Assembly (NCBI RefSeq): GCF_031755915.1
Contig: NC_083382.1
Location: 3,596,001-3,660,000, forward strand
DNA from: Ziziphus jujuba
Lineage: Eukaryota; Streptophyta; Magnoliopsida; Rosales; Rhamnaceae
Reading direction: 5' to 3'
DNA: 64,000 bases
The notes under the pieces were generated by a model. That model was not told the origin of the DNA. It did no database searches and was given only the letters and a program-made list of their open reading frames with translations. Position numbers and translations under genes: made by a program. Positions 1 to 13,630 of this stretch are shown here, in pieces (position 1 is the stretch's first letter; every line of letters begins with the position of its first letter).

Positions 1-590
1 ATTTATTTATTTTGAAAAGAATTACTTTTATTTTGGCCAATTGAAAAGATTGCACATTGTGTAACGAAAATGAAAAAGAATTTAACTTAAAAAAAATTAA
101 AGCTCTATCTAGAAAATATTAAAAAAATACATACAAATACTAGTAGTTGCTTATCCAAGGTAAGTCTAGGACTTTATGAAACTTTATGAAAATATGAAAA
201 AGAGTGTTTTTGTAATTTGCAAAATAAAAATATATCTATACACATATATATTTTTTCTATAAAACTGACCAAAAAAAAAATGTTAATGCAAATTCTCATT
301 GAAAAATTTGTTTAATTATATTCAAGTTTTGGTGGTCACCTTTCTTGAGCTCTCACAATAATTTAATGAAAATATTTATTTAATTTAATTGCAACATCCC
401 TAATTTAAAATAAATAAAAAGGAAAATAATTATATTGCAACTACAAACAATGGCCATTTCGTGTCCAAAAAGAAAAAAAGAAAAAAGAAAAAAGAAAAAA
501 AAAAAGAAGGTTCATTTTTATTTTTTACAAATATTTGTTTTTAAAAAAAAAATTGAATTTTTATTTCATACTGCACCAAAGAAAGCTCCA
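1..590. other. AT-rich upstream flank, no gene seen
   Basis: Very AT-rich sequence with A-runs around 465-515 and 546-556. No family-like coding sequence, RNA gene or clear transposon end was seen. It is the distal promoter of the SUA-like gene and may hold the end of another gene outside the window. Confidence 0.5.
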
Positions 591-595
591 AGTAG

Positions 596-605
596 TATAA
601 ATAAA
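596..605 (+). promoter_or_regulatory. Candidate TATA box of the SUA-like gene
   Basis: The string tataaataaa lies about 30 bases before a likely transcription start near 625-640. The leader would run to a GT donor after 822, followed by a leader intron ending just before the exon that carries the start codon at 1371. Inferred from position only. Confidence 0.4.
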
Positions 606-1370
606 AAGAAGTCGAGGTTTTAGGATCCAAAGTCAAGTCTTTTGAGGAGTCTCTCCAGTGGATGAGAAAAAGAAAAACAAACAGAGCCCTAATTCCCAAT
701 CAACAAAACCCGGCGAAGACGACGAGGACGAAGAAGATAAGCTCAGGAACAAAGCACGAACCAAGAAGAAGGCGAGCCGGCTTGGCTTTACCACAAAACG
801 CCTATCGGATCGGAGCCTATTGGTATGTTCGCCGACCTATTTTCACCTCCTCAGGTTTTCCAATTAGGATTTTGTTGTAGAAATTGTACAACCTTGTAAA
901 AATTTCATAACCATGTTTGTTTTAGTCTTTTTTTTTTTGGGGGGAATTTTCTTTCCCTATAATTGAGAATAATTAGTTTCAGCTAAACGTTTATTAAATA
1001 AAGTGTGCATTTTTTTTTTTTAAAAAATATTTGTTTTATTGTTTTATCGCTTGGATGATATTCATGGTCGTTTAGATGATGGTGTATACTGTGAAAACCG
1101 GGGGTTTTATGTTAATATCTGAGAGAGATGGAAGATGGGTGTTTCTGAATTTGTAGAAAGGATTTTGCTTTCTGAGGATTGCGGTTGTGAAATGGAGGCG
1201 AATGGGTATAAAGTCATGGGAATTATTGGTTCTTGGTTCATCATTGGGCGTAACTGTCTGTTTGTGCATATATTACAGGAAAAAAGGAAAGGTTTTCCAA
1301 CGTTTCAATCTTCTGAAAGATCATCGGGAGCCTTGCAGGTGGTTAATGCTGACGGGTTTTGCTTGCAATA

Positions 1371-4300
1371 ATGGATCCGGGTCGCTATGGTCTTCAGCAA
1401 GGATGGGATAATAACAGCGTAATTGTGGTTTCCTCCTTAATAATCACCTATATGGGATGATAAAACAGGAAATTATTAGGACCCCTTGAGATTGTCCATT
1501 TTTTAGTGGCATCTCATCCTTAAAGAAAATTGAGATAGAGAGAGGGAGAGAGTCGTGGGGCAGTGATGATATGGATTGGATTTGCCTAACCCCTCATATC
1601 ATGATTGATTTGTTGCTGACATAGCTTATTCTCTTCAATCCACAGGCTCTGGAGGGGTATGGTGCTGTCCATGAGCCAAATTTTCGGTGAGTGCTGATTG
1701 TTGTTTTTCATTGCTGTGATAATGTGGTGCTGTGCATTCTTGGTCAAATTGGTTACTTAAATATTTATTATTGAATTTTCAGTTTTACCTTTTAACTTAA
1801 GTTTTGTAGTCAGCTTGCTTACAGTTTTGTGTGTTGATTTTTCTATTGATACTTCTTCTTTATCTTTAATTTGAATGTACAGTGGTTCTTTAATATGAAT
1901 GCACAATATCACATTTTATCTTTTGTTTTTTTTCTCCCATTTTACGTTTTTTGGCAGGGCTGGTGGTTCATATGATGAAAGGAGGTTTTTAGATGAAAGA
2001 TACTCGAGGGATAATGTCTACCCAAGAAATGCCTTCCACCACGACATTCTGGATAGGGATAACTACCCACCACCACCTCCTGTTGGTATCTGGACGCAGT
2101 CAAGAAGGAGAAGCTATGAAGAAGAATTTCCAATTGATAGGGACTCTAGACGACTTGAGAAACAGTATATTAATGCCTACCATGAGATGGATACTTTTCA
2201 TGACCCTGAAATTGATACATTTCAGGGCTTTGATAAATTTCGGGATGGCTATCGCAATCTTGACAACTATCGTGATCATGGATTTGACAAGCCTGCTAGG
2301 TTTGGGGGACGCGATCGTGATGACTATGCATATGATGATTATGACTATAGATCCCGTGTTACCCATCAAAATAGGGAGGATAGCCGTGAAAGGGATTATG
2401 ACAGACATAGTTATGATTCTGATTATGACAGAGGTAGCAGGAGAGATGGTAGTTGGAGGCGGCGTGGATCCCGTGATCGAGACCGTGATAAAAGATGTTT
2501 GAGTAGAGAAAGAGATCAGAGTCCATATAGGAGACATGAACGGTCTCGATCTCGTGGACGTGAGGATCACCCTAGGTCAAGGTCCCCTCGAGGTAGAAGT
2601 CATGGTCGTAGTCATCGAGAGGACAGCTTTGATGATGGTCGACATGAAAGGAGAAGGGACCGTGAAGAGAAACGCCAGCGTGAGCATTATTCTGTGGTAT
2701 GTTTTATTGTGATTCTTTTACTTGCTATCTGCCTCATGTCTATTTGATATGCTAGAGGCCTTCATTAATCACACTACTCTTTTATAGGCCCCATCTGCCA
2801 CTGTTGTTGTGAAGGGACTCTCTCAAAAAACAACCGAGGAAGATCTATACCAGATTCTTGTAAAGTGTTATTTGATGTTTTGCTCTGATCTTACTGCATT
2901 AACTTTTAGCATATTTTTGATAGATTTAATTTATATGTATGTCAGGCTGAATGGGGACCTCTTCGTCATGTTCGAGTAATAAAAGAAAGAAATTCTGGCA
3001 TGTCAAGAGGATTTGCTTTTATTGACTTCCCTTCTGTGGTACCTGATTTTCTTTGGTTTGTTAATTTTATATTTTTGATTTAATGAATAGTTTACAAGTC
3101 TTATTTTGTGGAACAGGGAGCAGCACGAACTATGATGGAGAAACTTGGAGATGATGGTCTTGTTGTTGATAGCAGGAAGCTTTTCTTTGAGTACAGGTTT
3201 GTTTTCTCCCCAGCTCCATAATTTTTCCCTTTTTTTCCCTATGTATTTCTCTATGAATATGCTTATTATTAGTTGCACGTTTCTGACATTTACAAACGTG
3301 TGTTATACGTAAGAGTGTGAGAGGGAGGGAGGGAGGGAGGGAAGTGTCTCAGCTTAAATAAATGAATTGAAACTGTTATTTTGAATATTATCACTCATGG
3401 AAATGTAATTTATCTGTATGTCAATATTCTATATGCACGCTAAATAGAAGCTGGCTATAGCGAGTTAAATCTGAAGTTCAGGCAATGGATGGAATCTGGA
3501 TAAAGTCTTGGCATAATTGTTAACAATTAAAAAGCGTTTAGATTTATAACTGCCATTGCTAGGCCAATATCTTCAAACTACTATAGAGACATGGTGTAAT
3601 TATTTCCGCTTTCCATTGTCTTGTGTTACAGTAGTAAGCCAACTGGGGGGGCAGGTGGATCTTTTGGTCAAGAGGGTGCTCTGAAATCAGGTCTTAACCA
3701 TAAAAGCATCACAGTCCCGTCTGATTGGATGTGCACTAGTTGTGGCTATGTTAATTTTGCACGGCGGACATCCTGCTTTCAGGTATGTTTGTTTTTCATA
3801 AGGATTTGTTTTTCATAAAATTTTAGTATCTGTGAACTATGCAACAAACTGGATCTCCAATAGAAATCTATGGCAAGGACAGTGGTAAGTCTACCTGCAT
3901 GATGTGCTTGAGTGATTGTTTGCTTGCAACTTGCAACAATAGAAAGACATATAAAAAAAAAAAAAAAAAATGTTGGACAGCTTTTCCATGTTTCTTTTTT
4001 CTATAGCTGTTACTTTGTTAGTGTTTGGAGTTTGTGCAGATTGAGTTTTCTGCGTTGCACAGTTAGTAGGTCATTATTGTGCTTTGGTGATGAGTTTCTT
4101 TTGAACCAGACAAGTATATATCTACCATAAGACTGGAAGAAAGATGAAATTGTTTGAAATGTAGGGTTGAGGCTTCTGAAATGTATAATCAATTGTATTA
4201 AGTTGGTAGATTTTTCTTCTCCTTTATAGTGTAATGAGGCACGGACAGAAGATGCTCCCCCTGCGGATATTTCTATGTCAAATCCATCAAATTTGGGGAA

Positions 4301-7300
4301 AAAAGGATTGGAAGCAGGTAGGTTAATCTTGCTTCTTTCCGCTGGCTTTGTTAAGGAGTTTTGGGTGATGATGTAGTTTGATAAATTATTACGTGACTAG
4401 GTCCTACCCATGTACTGGTGGTTCGTGGACTGGATGAAAATGCTGATGAGGAAATGCTTCGTTATGAATTTTCCAAGCATGCTCCAATTAAGGTGCAAAC
4501 TTCTGAATACTCCTTGAATCGTCATTATTTGATATTTTTAGGATATTCATTTTAGATTATATGGAGTTCAAGGGGAGGAAAGTTCAATTGATCTTATTGT
4601 GCAGGATCTTCGTCTTGTGAGAGACAAATTTACTCATGTTTCTAGGGGGTTTGCATTTGTACATTTCCATTCGGTAAGCCCACCTTCTTTGAGAGTTGTT
4701 GTCTTAAACAGTAACCTTTGATTTAGTTGGAAAAGGGCTGCTTGATAAGATGTTTTGGTTGAGCTTGAACCCTGTGTTTCATTCCTGTAGGTGGAGGATG
4801 CTACAAAGGCTTTGGAAGCTACAAATGGAACAGCCCTAGAGAAGAATGGGCAGATTTTGAGAGTAGCATATGCAAAAAGCATTCTTGGTCCAGGATCAGG
4901 GACATCAGGACACTCACAGTCAAGCAGCCTTGCAGCTGCTGCAATTGAAGCAGCAACATTTGCTCAACAGGTATTTTAATTCCTTAAACAAACTTTGCAG
5001 ATTCTTTTTGTAGGATAATTTTTCTTTGTTCTCATGTTTGTTAAACTTAATACACTTTATTTGATAAATTGTATTGGATACATCTGGAGTTGCAAATTGC
5101 ACTGTGCTCTTTTACAATGTTGTCATCTTTACAGCACTGTAATTAAACTGATCACTAGTTCAAGGATAGTATTTTAAGGGTGAAAATGACAAAAAAAGGC
5201 TCAAGGTCAATTATGGTTTCTAAGCTCTATCCAAATGCTAATGGTAACTTATGGGAGCTGGATGTGGTGAAGCATGAGAGTAAAATAGCAATTTGAGATA
5301 ATATTAGGACATGGGAAACATATTTGTAATCAAAAAGTTGTAGGTTACCATTCATCACACTTCAGCATGGAGATTGGCAGATTATTTAAGGAGACATGTA
5401 ATTGATGTGAGTTTTAGGAGTAGTTGTGTCTTACAAGCTTACTTTTTCGCCTCTTGTTTAACGAGAGGAAATTAATGGGGGAAGTTGATAAAATAAACTG
5501 GAAAATCATTGAATGCGTTTACTGTTTGTCATGTCTTATCACGTAATTGGTATGAACATTTGTTTGTTCTTGGGAGGTTGTATCTACAAGCTATTTAGAA
5601 AACCAGTTTAAGTGTTTAACCAAATGAGAGGGGATTTCAAACAATTCTATGCTAACCTAAAGTGAAATCTTATCATCTTATCTTTCTTTCCTTGCTAAAA
5701 TATAATGTTGTGTTTGTACTGATTTCATTCTATTTTGTAGCATATGATGTTGTTTCTTGTACTTGTCTTCTTTTATGACTTATCCATCGCATGATAGAAG
5801 TTATGTTGTTTCCTTTTGAATTAGAAAGGGAATTAATCCGAGGGTAGATAATTAGCCTTCTCTATGCAAAGATGTTTACTGTTTTGTTTTCTATATGATT
5901 TCTTTACTCCATCCCATGGAATTCTTATGCTCCTTCACTCTTCCATTTTAGTATGATGCTGTTGGATGGGCACCAAAAGAATATAATCCAGATGACAAAC
6001 AATCCACTGGAGGGCCAGAGCAAAGTGTTGCAGAGAGCGTCCAAAGAGATGGTTTGGCTCCACAATCGGGTTTCGTGTGGGATGAAGCATCTGGTTATTA
6101 CTATGATGCTTCTTCTGGATTCTACTATGATGGAAATACAGGTTTTTTTTTATTTTTTTATTTTTTCCCTTCCCGTTTCACTACAATATCTGGATCAATC
6201 TGTGGAATTAAATCATTTTTCATGATTTGTAGTTGAAAAGATAATTGATTAGCTGAAACATTTAGTTTTAATTAATTTTCCTATTCAATGTTGGTGTTGT
6301 GCGGTGGGTGGGTTACGAGTGTCTAGTTGATTTTTTTATTTTTTATTTTTTTTTTAATTTTTAATTTTTTTCCCCATAGTGGTGTGGAAATGGTTTTTGT
6401 ATATGCTTTTAAGATTCTGACAGAACCTGGATAGTCATGTCCACTGATTTAATGCTTTTCTATAGTTGTTGGCTTACTTGTTATGATAAGATATGCCTAA
6501 TATTAGATGTACTTGCTGGTTGTGTGAACTAGTGTAGATAATATGCATTGCTGTTCATCTTTCTAAACTATAAATGATTGGGCCAGAAGGTAGCCTGATC
6601 CACAGATTCTTGTAATTTGATGTGGTCACTATAATTGGGGATTCGCTATGGTTGTCTCTCTTAAGAATTCACATCTCTTTTCTAAACAAAACATCTATTT
6701 TTATTGTGTGTCTGGTGGCCCAAAAATATTAGACAAGTGCAAAAGGCACACCAACCAGGATGGGGAAAATGCATCACTGTGCAATAATAGTATTTGTTAG
6801 AAAAACACATGCAAGTAAATTGTTCTGTAGGTCATTTGAAGAAAGAAAAATTTCCTACTTTCCATTTTTCCTTTTTCAATTACTTTGGGGGCCAAGGACC
6901 TCTAGCAGCTGAGGTTAATAGAAGTCAGTAGCTTTTTATAACATTAAGATAATTGAATGTAACAATTGGAGTTTTATGCATTTATTGGTGAAAATTCTCT
7001 ATCAATGGCTGTATTACTGTCTTCCAACTCTCTTTTTCTCCCTTGCAAGGTTTTTGAAACCTTTTCTTTTGTACACTTTCTAAATATGCAGGTCTTTATT
7101 ATGATAGTAATAGTGGAATTTGGTATTCTTATGATCAACAAACACAGCAGTACATCCCTTGCACTGATCAAAATGACAATAAAACGTCTACATCTCAAAC
7201 TGAGCTTTCCAAGGTGTCGGATGGTTCTAACAATAGAAAAGTAGTGATCTCTGCACGAGCTACTACCTCATCATCCGTTGAGAAGGGGTCATCTTTACCA

Positions 7301-9066
7301 GATGCTGTACAGGCTGCTGCAACAGCAGCAATAGCAGCAGAGAAAAAAGAGAAAGAAAAGTTAAAGGAGATTAAGCTGGCATCAAAGAGCAGCATTCTGG
7401 CTAACAAGAAGAAAATGAATAATGTCCTGTCGTTGTGGAAGCAAAGGAGTAATGAAGGGCAAACAACCCGTGTGGCTTTAGATGACAATCAGCTAACCAT
7501 ATCAGCTGAAGAGAGACCTCTTTCTGTTGGCCAACCGGCCAAGATTAAGACAAAAACCGAAGTGATGACCGCAAAGGAAAACACTATCTCCAGTTCGGGA
7601 ATTAATACAGCAATGATGTCTGCCCAGAATGTTGGTTTGGAGTCTCCGGTTAAGCCAAGGCCTGTGAGTAACAGTTTGGGTGGGACAGTGATGGGGGTCA
7701 TAAGGGGCTCCGGAAGAGGTGTGGTGAAATCAGATGCTTCGTTTTCAGGATCAGCAACTGGAGTTTCTGGCCTTTCAGGTTCTTTTGCTAGTGCTGCTGG
7801 TTTGTCTTCATCGACAAATGCAGATATACCCACAGTCATGACGCCCTTCAGAACAGATGCATCTGCATTGGGGTCTTATGCATCGCCTGTACCAGCTGGG
7901 AGTGGAAAGAGGAGGTTCTCTGAGTTGCCTCCAGCTCCATCTTCTACTCACAAGGAACAACCTCAGACTGCCTACAGAGATCGTGCAGCCGAAAGGAGGA
8001 GTTTGTATGGCTCATCACCTTTCATAGGAGATGACTTGTCTGACGGTTTTGGGGATTCAAGTAAGCTCTCTTGACATCATGTTTTGGTGGTTGGCATGCC
8101 TTTTTGATTCTGTGTTCAAAAAAATTTTCCTTGACATTTTCTATTTTATACATAAAATTTGTGTACGCTGCACTGTTGCTGTTGGTACCTAAGCATGTCT
8201 TCATGGTTATCCTGGGGATATCCATCAATCTTGTTATTTGGTAGCTAGTTGGCTATCCAAGTTTATGGATCGAATTTTTTGTTTCTCAATTTGGTGTTGA
8301 CTTGTGAGGTATCGTCTTTTGTTTACCATTCTTGAAACCTCCAAGATCGGGATTTTGCACTAAAGAAGGGATCTTTGGATTCAATGCCTTTTCCTCCTGG
8401 TGTTGGAGGAGGACGTGCTGTTGGAGATGCCTCTGCTAATAGCTATGAGGTGATTACAGCTGACAAAGCAATTGATGAGACCAATGTGGGCAACCGAATG
8501 CTCCGCAGCATGGGCTGGCAGGAAGGCCTGGTATCATTTTCTCCTTCCGCACTTGTAGATAGTCCCAAATTTGATTAGTTTCTCTCCTATTTGAATGGAT
8601 TAAATTTCAATTTTATTCAAAAAATAACTTTGGCAGTATCTTATCTAAAGTGTAAATGGCCTTAACTTTGTTGTCCTGACTAGTTTGAATGATATACTTC
8701 CTGTTCAAATCTCCTCCGCAATCTCCTGTTGGGTAGATGATATTATTTGATATTTAACTTGATTGTAGTCTAGGCACTTAAAAAGGTAACACCAAGTTGG
8801 TTGTACGGGCAAATCTACATGTGTCTAATATTTGCTTTCTGGGTATTTTTTGTTTTTCTTGGTTTTATGTTTGGTTCGATGAGCAGGGATTAGGGAAAGA
8901 TGGAAGTGGAATGATTGAACCAGTACAGGCACAAGCCATGGATAACAGAGCAGGACTTGGAAGCAAGCAGAAGAAGTTGGATCCAAGCCTAGAGGTTCAG
9001 GCTGGGGATAGCTACAAAACTCTCATTCAAAAGAAGGCGCTTGCCAGGTTCCGGGAAATGTCTTAG
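1371..9066 (+). CDS. SUA: SUA/RBM5-like splicing regulator (RRM-ZnF-RRM-OCRE-G-patch)
   Basis: Coding exons: 1371-1418, 1646-1686, 1958-2696, 2788-2859, 2946-3038, 3117-3196, 3632-3782, 4230-4317, 4401-4492, 4605-4673, 4791-4970, 5952-6141, 7092-8060, 8346-8530, 8887-9066. All joins are GT-AG and in phase, giving 1058 residues. Order: Arg/Asp-rich N terminus (to about 276), RRM1 (about 280-358, with RGFAFIDF), RanBP2 zinc finger (about 391-415, DWMCTSC then CFQCNEAR), RRM2 (about 437-525, RGFAFVHF), OCRE Tyr-rich repeats (about 585-640), and G-patch (about 975-1020, MLRSMGWQEGLGLGKDGSG). This is the architecture of Arabidopsis SUPPRESSOR OF ABI3-5, a nuclear spliceosome-associated protein that suppresses cryptic introns, and of animal RBM5/RBM10. 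The start at 1371 (MDPGRYG) resembles the family N terminus. A non-coding first exon and leader intron lie upstream. Confidence 0.93.
3319..3342 (+). repeat. (GGGA)n microsatellite in an SUA intron
   Basis: A short run of gggagggagggaggga in the intron between coding exons 6 and 7 of the SUA-like gene. Purine-rich; no function is implied. Confidence 0.75.
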
Positions 9067-9792
9067 GTGCACCACTTATGAAGGATGATTGGGTCGATAT
9101 TTAGAGTTGGCTTTAGAAAATTGATATCAAAATTGTAGATGCGTTTTTGGTGGGTCTCGATGTATCATAACTGCTTTGAAAACTAGCCTTCAAGCACTCA
9201 AAATTCCGATTTATAAAATTTTAGTTTCTATACCCGGCCATTCTATTTTGTTTTCATTATGTGGGAGTAAAGAGTTAAAAAAAAGTTGGGACTTTCTTTC
9301 AGCGCTTAGAACTCTTAAGCCCCATTTAAGCTTCAATTGCGGTCTTTGTTTTTGGGTTTTTGTTTTTGTTTTTATTTTTTATTTTGATAGAAGCTTCAAT
9401 TGCGGTCTTGGGCATCAACTCTATAGGTTACAAGCATTATGAAGACAATTTAGCCACTAAAAAAAACTGAAAGTCCATAACAAGGTTATAACAAACTACA
9501 ATACAAGCCTCAACTTAATATATAAGAAACTTCGTAAAAGTCTCAAAAGTTGAATCTTGGTGTTTGCAATTTATTCTTTAGTTTCACAAGAATATCAAAT
9601 AAGTTGGCATATAAAATCTATGAGAAAAACATAAAACGACAATTAATCGAATAAGAAAGCTATTACAATTAAAAATTAACAGTGTCACATTCTGCATTGT
9701 GCTTTTTGCCAATTTTCATTTTGATAAAATAAGAGATTAGTGCCTTATGTACTCAATGTATCTTCTGTAAGTAATAATGACGAATTGTCTCC
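9067..9792. other. Convergent 3' region between SUA and COX11
   Basis: Holds the 3' untranslated regions of two genes that face each other. The string aagcttcaattgcggtctt occurs twice, near 9328 and 9391, about 63 bases apart, a small direct repeat. The open frame 9176-9442 shows no family resemblance and is probably chance. Confidence 0.6.
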
Positions 9793-12766
9793 TTATTCCT
9801 CAGAAACCTTGAAAAAGGTGTACGACAATATAATGTTATTAATGCCGTCCATTCTAGGATCTGTCTCGAACTCAGGGTCAATGTAAAAGAACACCTGCAA
9901 AAAATAAGATGCAATTTAATAGGAATTTTTTTTCATCCATTTATTATTATCATTATAATTATTTTTTAAAACGTTTCGCTCAAATTCGATTGTAAGGACC
10001 AAAATACTTACGGGCATGTCAATCTGTTCCCCAGGAAGAAGACGCTGCTCCTCAAAGCAAAAGCACTGGATTTTATTGAAGTAAACTGCAGCCTTTGGAA
10101 AGAAAATAAACAGTAAAGTTTTGAAAAGCTACATAGGAAAAGGCAAATAGAAAGTTAATAGACAAAAATGAAATGAAATTCCAGCAAGCAAGATTTATGA
10201 CACTATAATGGACCATTTACCGAACGAGTGATATGAGCTTGCATATTTATTTTAGGTATAGGCCTAAGAATTAGAATAAGCATTCAATATATATATATAT
10301 ATATATATTTTAAACATAAAAAAATACGAATTTTATCAAGATTAGAACATTCAGTATACCGATTTTTTATGTATAGAATGTCTCTTCGTGTATACTACAT
10401 TTGTAGACACCCCAGTATACCATGCAGTCTATACGTAGTATATACTCATTCGTACCTTCATAGGAGTAACATTGTACGTGGAGACACCAGTTATTGGAGT
10501 TGAACACTGATTTTCAGCAGTGTAAAATGCGAGAGCACTTTCTCCAGGCTTGACCCTTACCTGCAGGAAAAATGAATGGAAAAACAGAACATTTATAGTG
10601 CTGCATTAGAATTAAAAAAAATAAACAAACAGATTTTATTTAAGCAAAAACCTCTCTTTGTGTAGGAATAAATTTCCATGGCATTCCATCAGCCACATCA
10701 GCATTGAACTGCACCACAATCTCCCTGCAAGGATAAAATAACTTAAAATTCACTTAACGAAAGTAGAATATTATATTCTTGAATAAATGTAACAAGCTGA
10801 ACTGCAAGTAAGATGAGATATAACTTATTTAGAAGTGGGATAAACAATCCTGAGAGGAGGGACTATAATGAAGTAGTCATATAGTAGTAGCCAATTAGAC
10901 GTTTGAATCAAATTTGTTTGTACCCTTTTTTTCTTTTTTCTTTTTTTTTTTTTAAATTTTTGCAGCCAATATCTACTTTTCCCTTCCTACTATCATACTA
11001 TGTATAGACTCCATGGTATTGCAGCGTTGCAGAAAAATTGTGCGACTTAAATGGGGTGGAAGGAAATGGGAGAGGATATTGATATCTAAACAGGAAAGAA
11101 AATAAATATAAAATTATAAAAACAATTAAAATAAAATAATGAAATAGCTAAAAACCATAATTTTCTCCTAGCAAGCTAAGGAAAAAAAAAAGTTGAAAAT
11201 AATTGTTACAAAAACAATGAATATGAGCTCCAAAACCACAAGAACACAGGATTGAGAAGACAGAAGATTAAATTATCCCATATAATTGAAAAGAGAACAA
11301 TTAACTACTTGAAGCAAGAAACCACACCTAGAAGTGACTGTTCCATCTTTGGTATGCCGAGCAATCTTTTCTTCAACACTCTACAGACAGCAAGGTCTTT
11401 TTATAGTAACAAGCTTGAACAAAAGAATAGAAAAGAATATTACTAAAAGCAATCATATATAACAACATAAAAAAGGAAGCTAGACTACCTACTCCCCTAT
11501 AGCCAAATGTTCTTGATGTCTCTATAGCACTTCCCTCTCTTTTCATGATTTCCTTTCTCAGAGAACAAAATGTTTTGAGACATTTTCTTATATTTTTAAC
11601 AGTTAAACCCAGAAAGTTCTTTTTATTCAATATTCTCTCTATTAGTATGTATAGCTACTTTCTCTCAAGACCATGTTATACATCTAATATTCACGTCCAT
11701 CTTCCCTAACTGGTAACCACAAAATCCCATGTTATTTTTTGGTCTGTTTTCATTCATTTATCACTCTTATCAACTTTGATCAATTCAGCTTCAATACCAG
11801 TACATATTTAGGTTTCAGTGCACATGAAGAAATCATTTGAAACAACTGTCCATCAACTTCTAACCATGTGACTTTTACTCATGGTTCTTTCTGCCAAACT
11901 AGTCATACTTGGTGTTATGATTTGTCATCTATTTTCCATTTGAACTTTTCTCTGCTTGCCAAATCCCATGCATTAAACAAGTTGAATACAACTTAACTGA
12001 AAAATAATTGAACACAAAACTAAGCCTTTCATACCTCACGACGTTGGACTGTGCCCCCATAGCCTGTAGCTTGGCAAAATCTTCTATACAAAGGAACAGC
12101 AGCATAACTACTTCCAACCATTACAAAAGTTAATGCAGTAAGGTACAGAAGCATCTTCTTTGATTTCTGTTCTCTTGAAGCAACAGATGCATAATGATGC
12201 TGAGCTCTGTACAAAGACGGAGACCTCCAAATATGTCGTGAAGGAGAGGAAAAAAGTTGACAATTTTTACCAAATGAACTTGTATTGAATTCACATATCA
12301 ATTCCAAGCGCCACATATTATTGCCAAAACTGCTATTATATCCAGTATTACCTCTGATGAAATTGTAATTTGACCTTCTGAAGTCATTTGGTATACACCT
12401 GGATCAAAAAGAAAATCCATTCTTGTGAAATAAATTCAGTAAACAAGCTCAGGTTACAATAAATAACAATAACCTGTTAGCTGTGATGAACATTTTGGAA
12501 GAACTTCACTATTGACGTAAACAGCACTAATATTGGAAAACTAGTTTAACATATTCAGAAGTAAATTTGTGACATGTATTCTAGAAAGACTTCAGAATTC
12601 CCAAAAATACAAATCTCAGGTTTTCTATAAGAAAGAGTAAATACCAAGTTGATATCTAAATACAACAATTAGTTTCATAATATGCTTACCTGGATTCAAT
12701 AGAGTCACTCCGTAAATTTTTAAGGTTAGGCAACAGATGTACTCTTCTACAAAACCTTGACAACAT
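9793..12766 (-). CDS. COX11: Cytochrome c oxidase assembly protein COX11, mitochondrial
   Basis: Minus-strand exons in coding order: 12766-12690, 12398-12035, 11380-11328, 10724-10652, 10560-10456, 10092-10012, 9894-9793. All joins are in phase, giving 284 residues. COX11 sits in the mitochondrial inner membrane with its copper-binding domain in the intermembrane space and delivers copper to the CuB site of COX1. Visible features: Arg-rich presequence-like start ([14 protein letters not shown]), one transmembrane helix at about 108-126, the conserved [18 protein letters not shown] after it (Cys134), and the copper-ligand motif [19 protein letters not shown] with Cys234 and Cys236. The C terminus ([19 protein letters not shown]) is family-typical. 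An upstream exon (13452 to about 13600) may be leader or may extend the N terminus (see findings). Confidence 0.95.
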
Positions 12767-13630
12767 GTTGCTGAGACTTGATTCCAAGATATCACAGTAG
12801 ATTCAATTGCATCAGCTAGGAAATCTATCAACCAAGAAAAGAATAAGAGCTACTGAGCTTTACCATTGACCATTTATATGATTATTAAGAAATTGAAAGG
12901 CACAGATAATAACACAATTTTCTTCTTAATCAAAGATGAAATGTATTTCTTCAATTACAAAAACAAAAGCTCCTTATGAATTTTTAGTTTCATCCAGTTG
13001 AATTATTTATTTTACAAAACTAAAAGCAGCACAAACCTTAAAATTAGAAATTGGAGAAAGAAAACAAACATTATCATCTTTCTCAGTAAACAAACAGACC
13101 ACAGACAAGTATATGCAGAAAAATCAACAAATAAAAAGTTGCTAAAGAGAAAAGGGATAACTAAGAAAGAGACATCTTCCAGTTTATCATTCTAAAGAAC
13201 ATGTCATCAATTGCAACCACAAAAACGAATTGAATAGGATAGAGAAACACAGTTAGGGTGTCTGGTGTAAAATCACATTAATTCTTCTAAGAGCAGATAT
13301 CAATCACTTAACATCCTAAAAGATTTATGATTTTCAATAAATTTAACAATTTGGTTCCTAAACGAATAATATATAGATTATATAAAAGTTGAATAGCTGA
13401 TAGAAATATGGAGGATGAGCCGCCATTAGTGCTAATGAAGTAGAAAAAAACCTTAGCTTCGTAGGGAATAGAGTGGCGGAAAAACCCAAGTACGGAGAAG
13501 AAGAAGCACTAATCTCCGTCGGCGACGGTGAAGGGGTAAAGAAATTTTGCCGGAGGAAATCCGATGACGTGGCTGGAATGGGCAAGAGGCGACGGAACCT
13601 TTGTGAACTTGACTGGGACAGGGAAGCTTT
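12767..13630 (-). other. COX11 leader region and first (probably non-coding) exon
   Basis: Just upstream of the COX11 start codon are AG acceptors in good positions. An upstream exon seems to lie between about 13600 and 13452, ending in the minus-strand donor AAG|GTTTTT. The minus-strand frame 13585-13452 begins MPIPATSSDFLRQNF and is Ser/Pro-rich with few acidic residues. Sequence between the two exons is AT-rich with no other gene seen. Confidence 0.5.

Noticed and set aside
1135..1411. Open frames of 74-78 codons before the SUA start
   Set aside because: They lie in the leader intron and leader exon, overlap the SUA start codon, and show no family features.
1942..2570. Minus-strand and alternate-frame reads across SUA exon 3
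   Set aside because: They are shadows of the Arg/Asp-rich coding sequence, whose codon pattern keeps other frames open.
9176..9442. 88-codon plus-strand frame after SUA
   Set aside because: T-rich, in the convergent 3' region, with a duplicated string inside; no domain seen.
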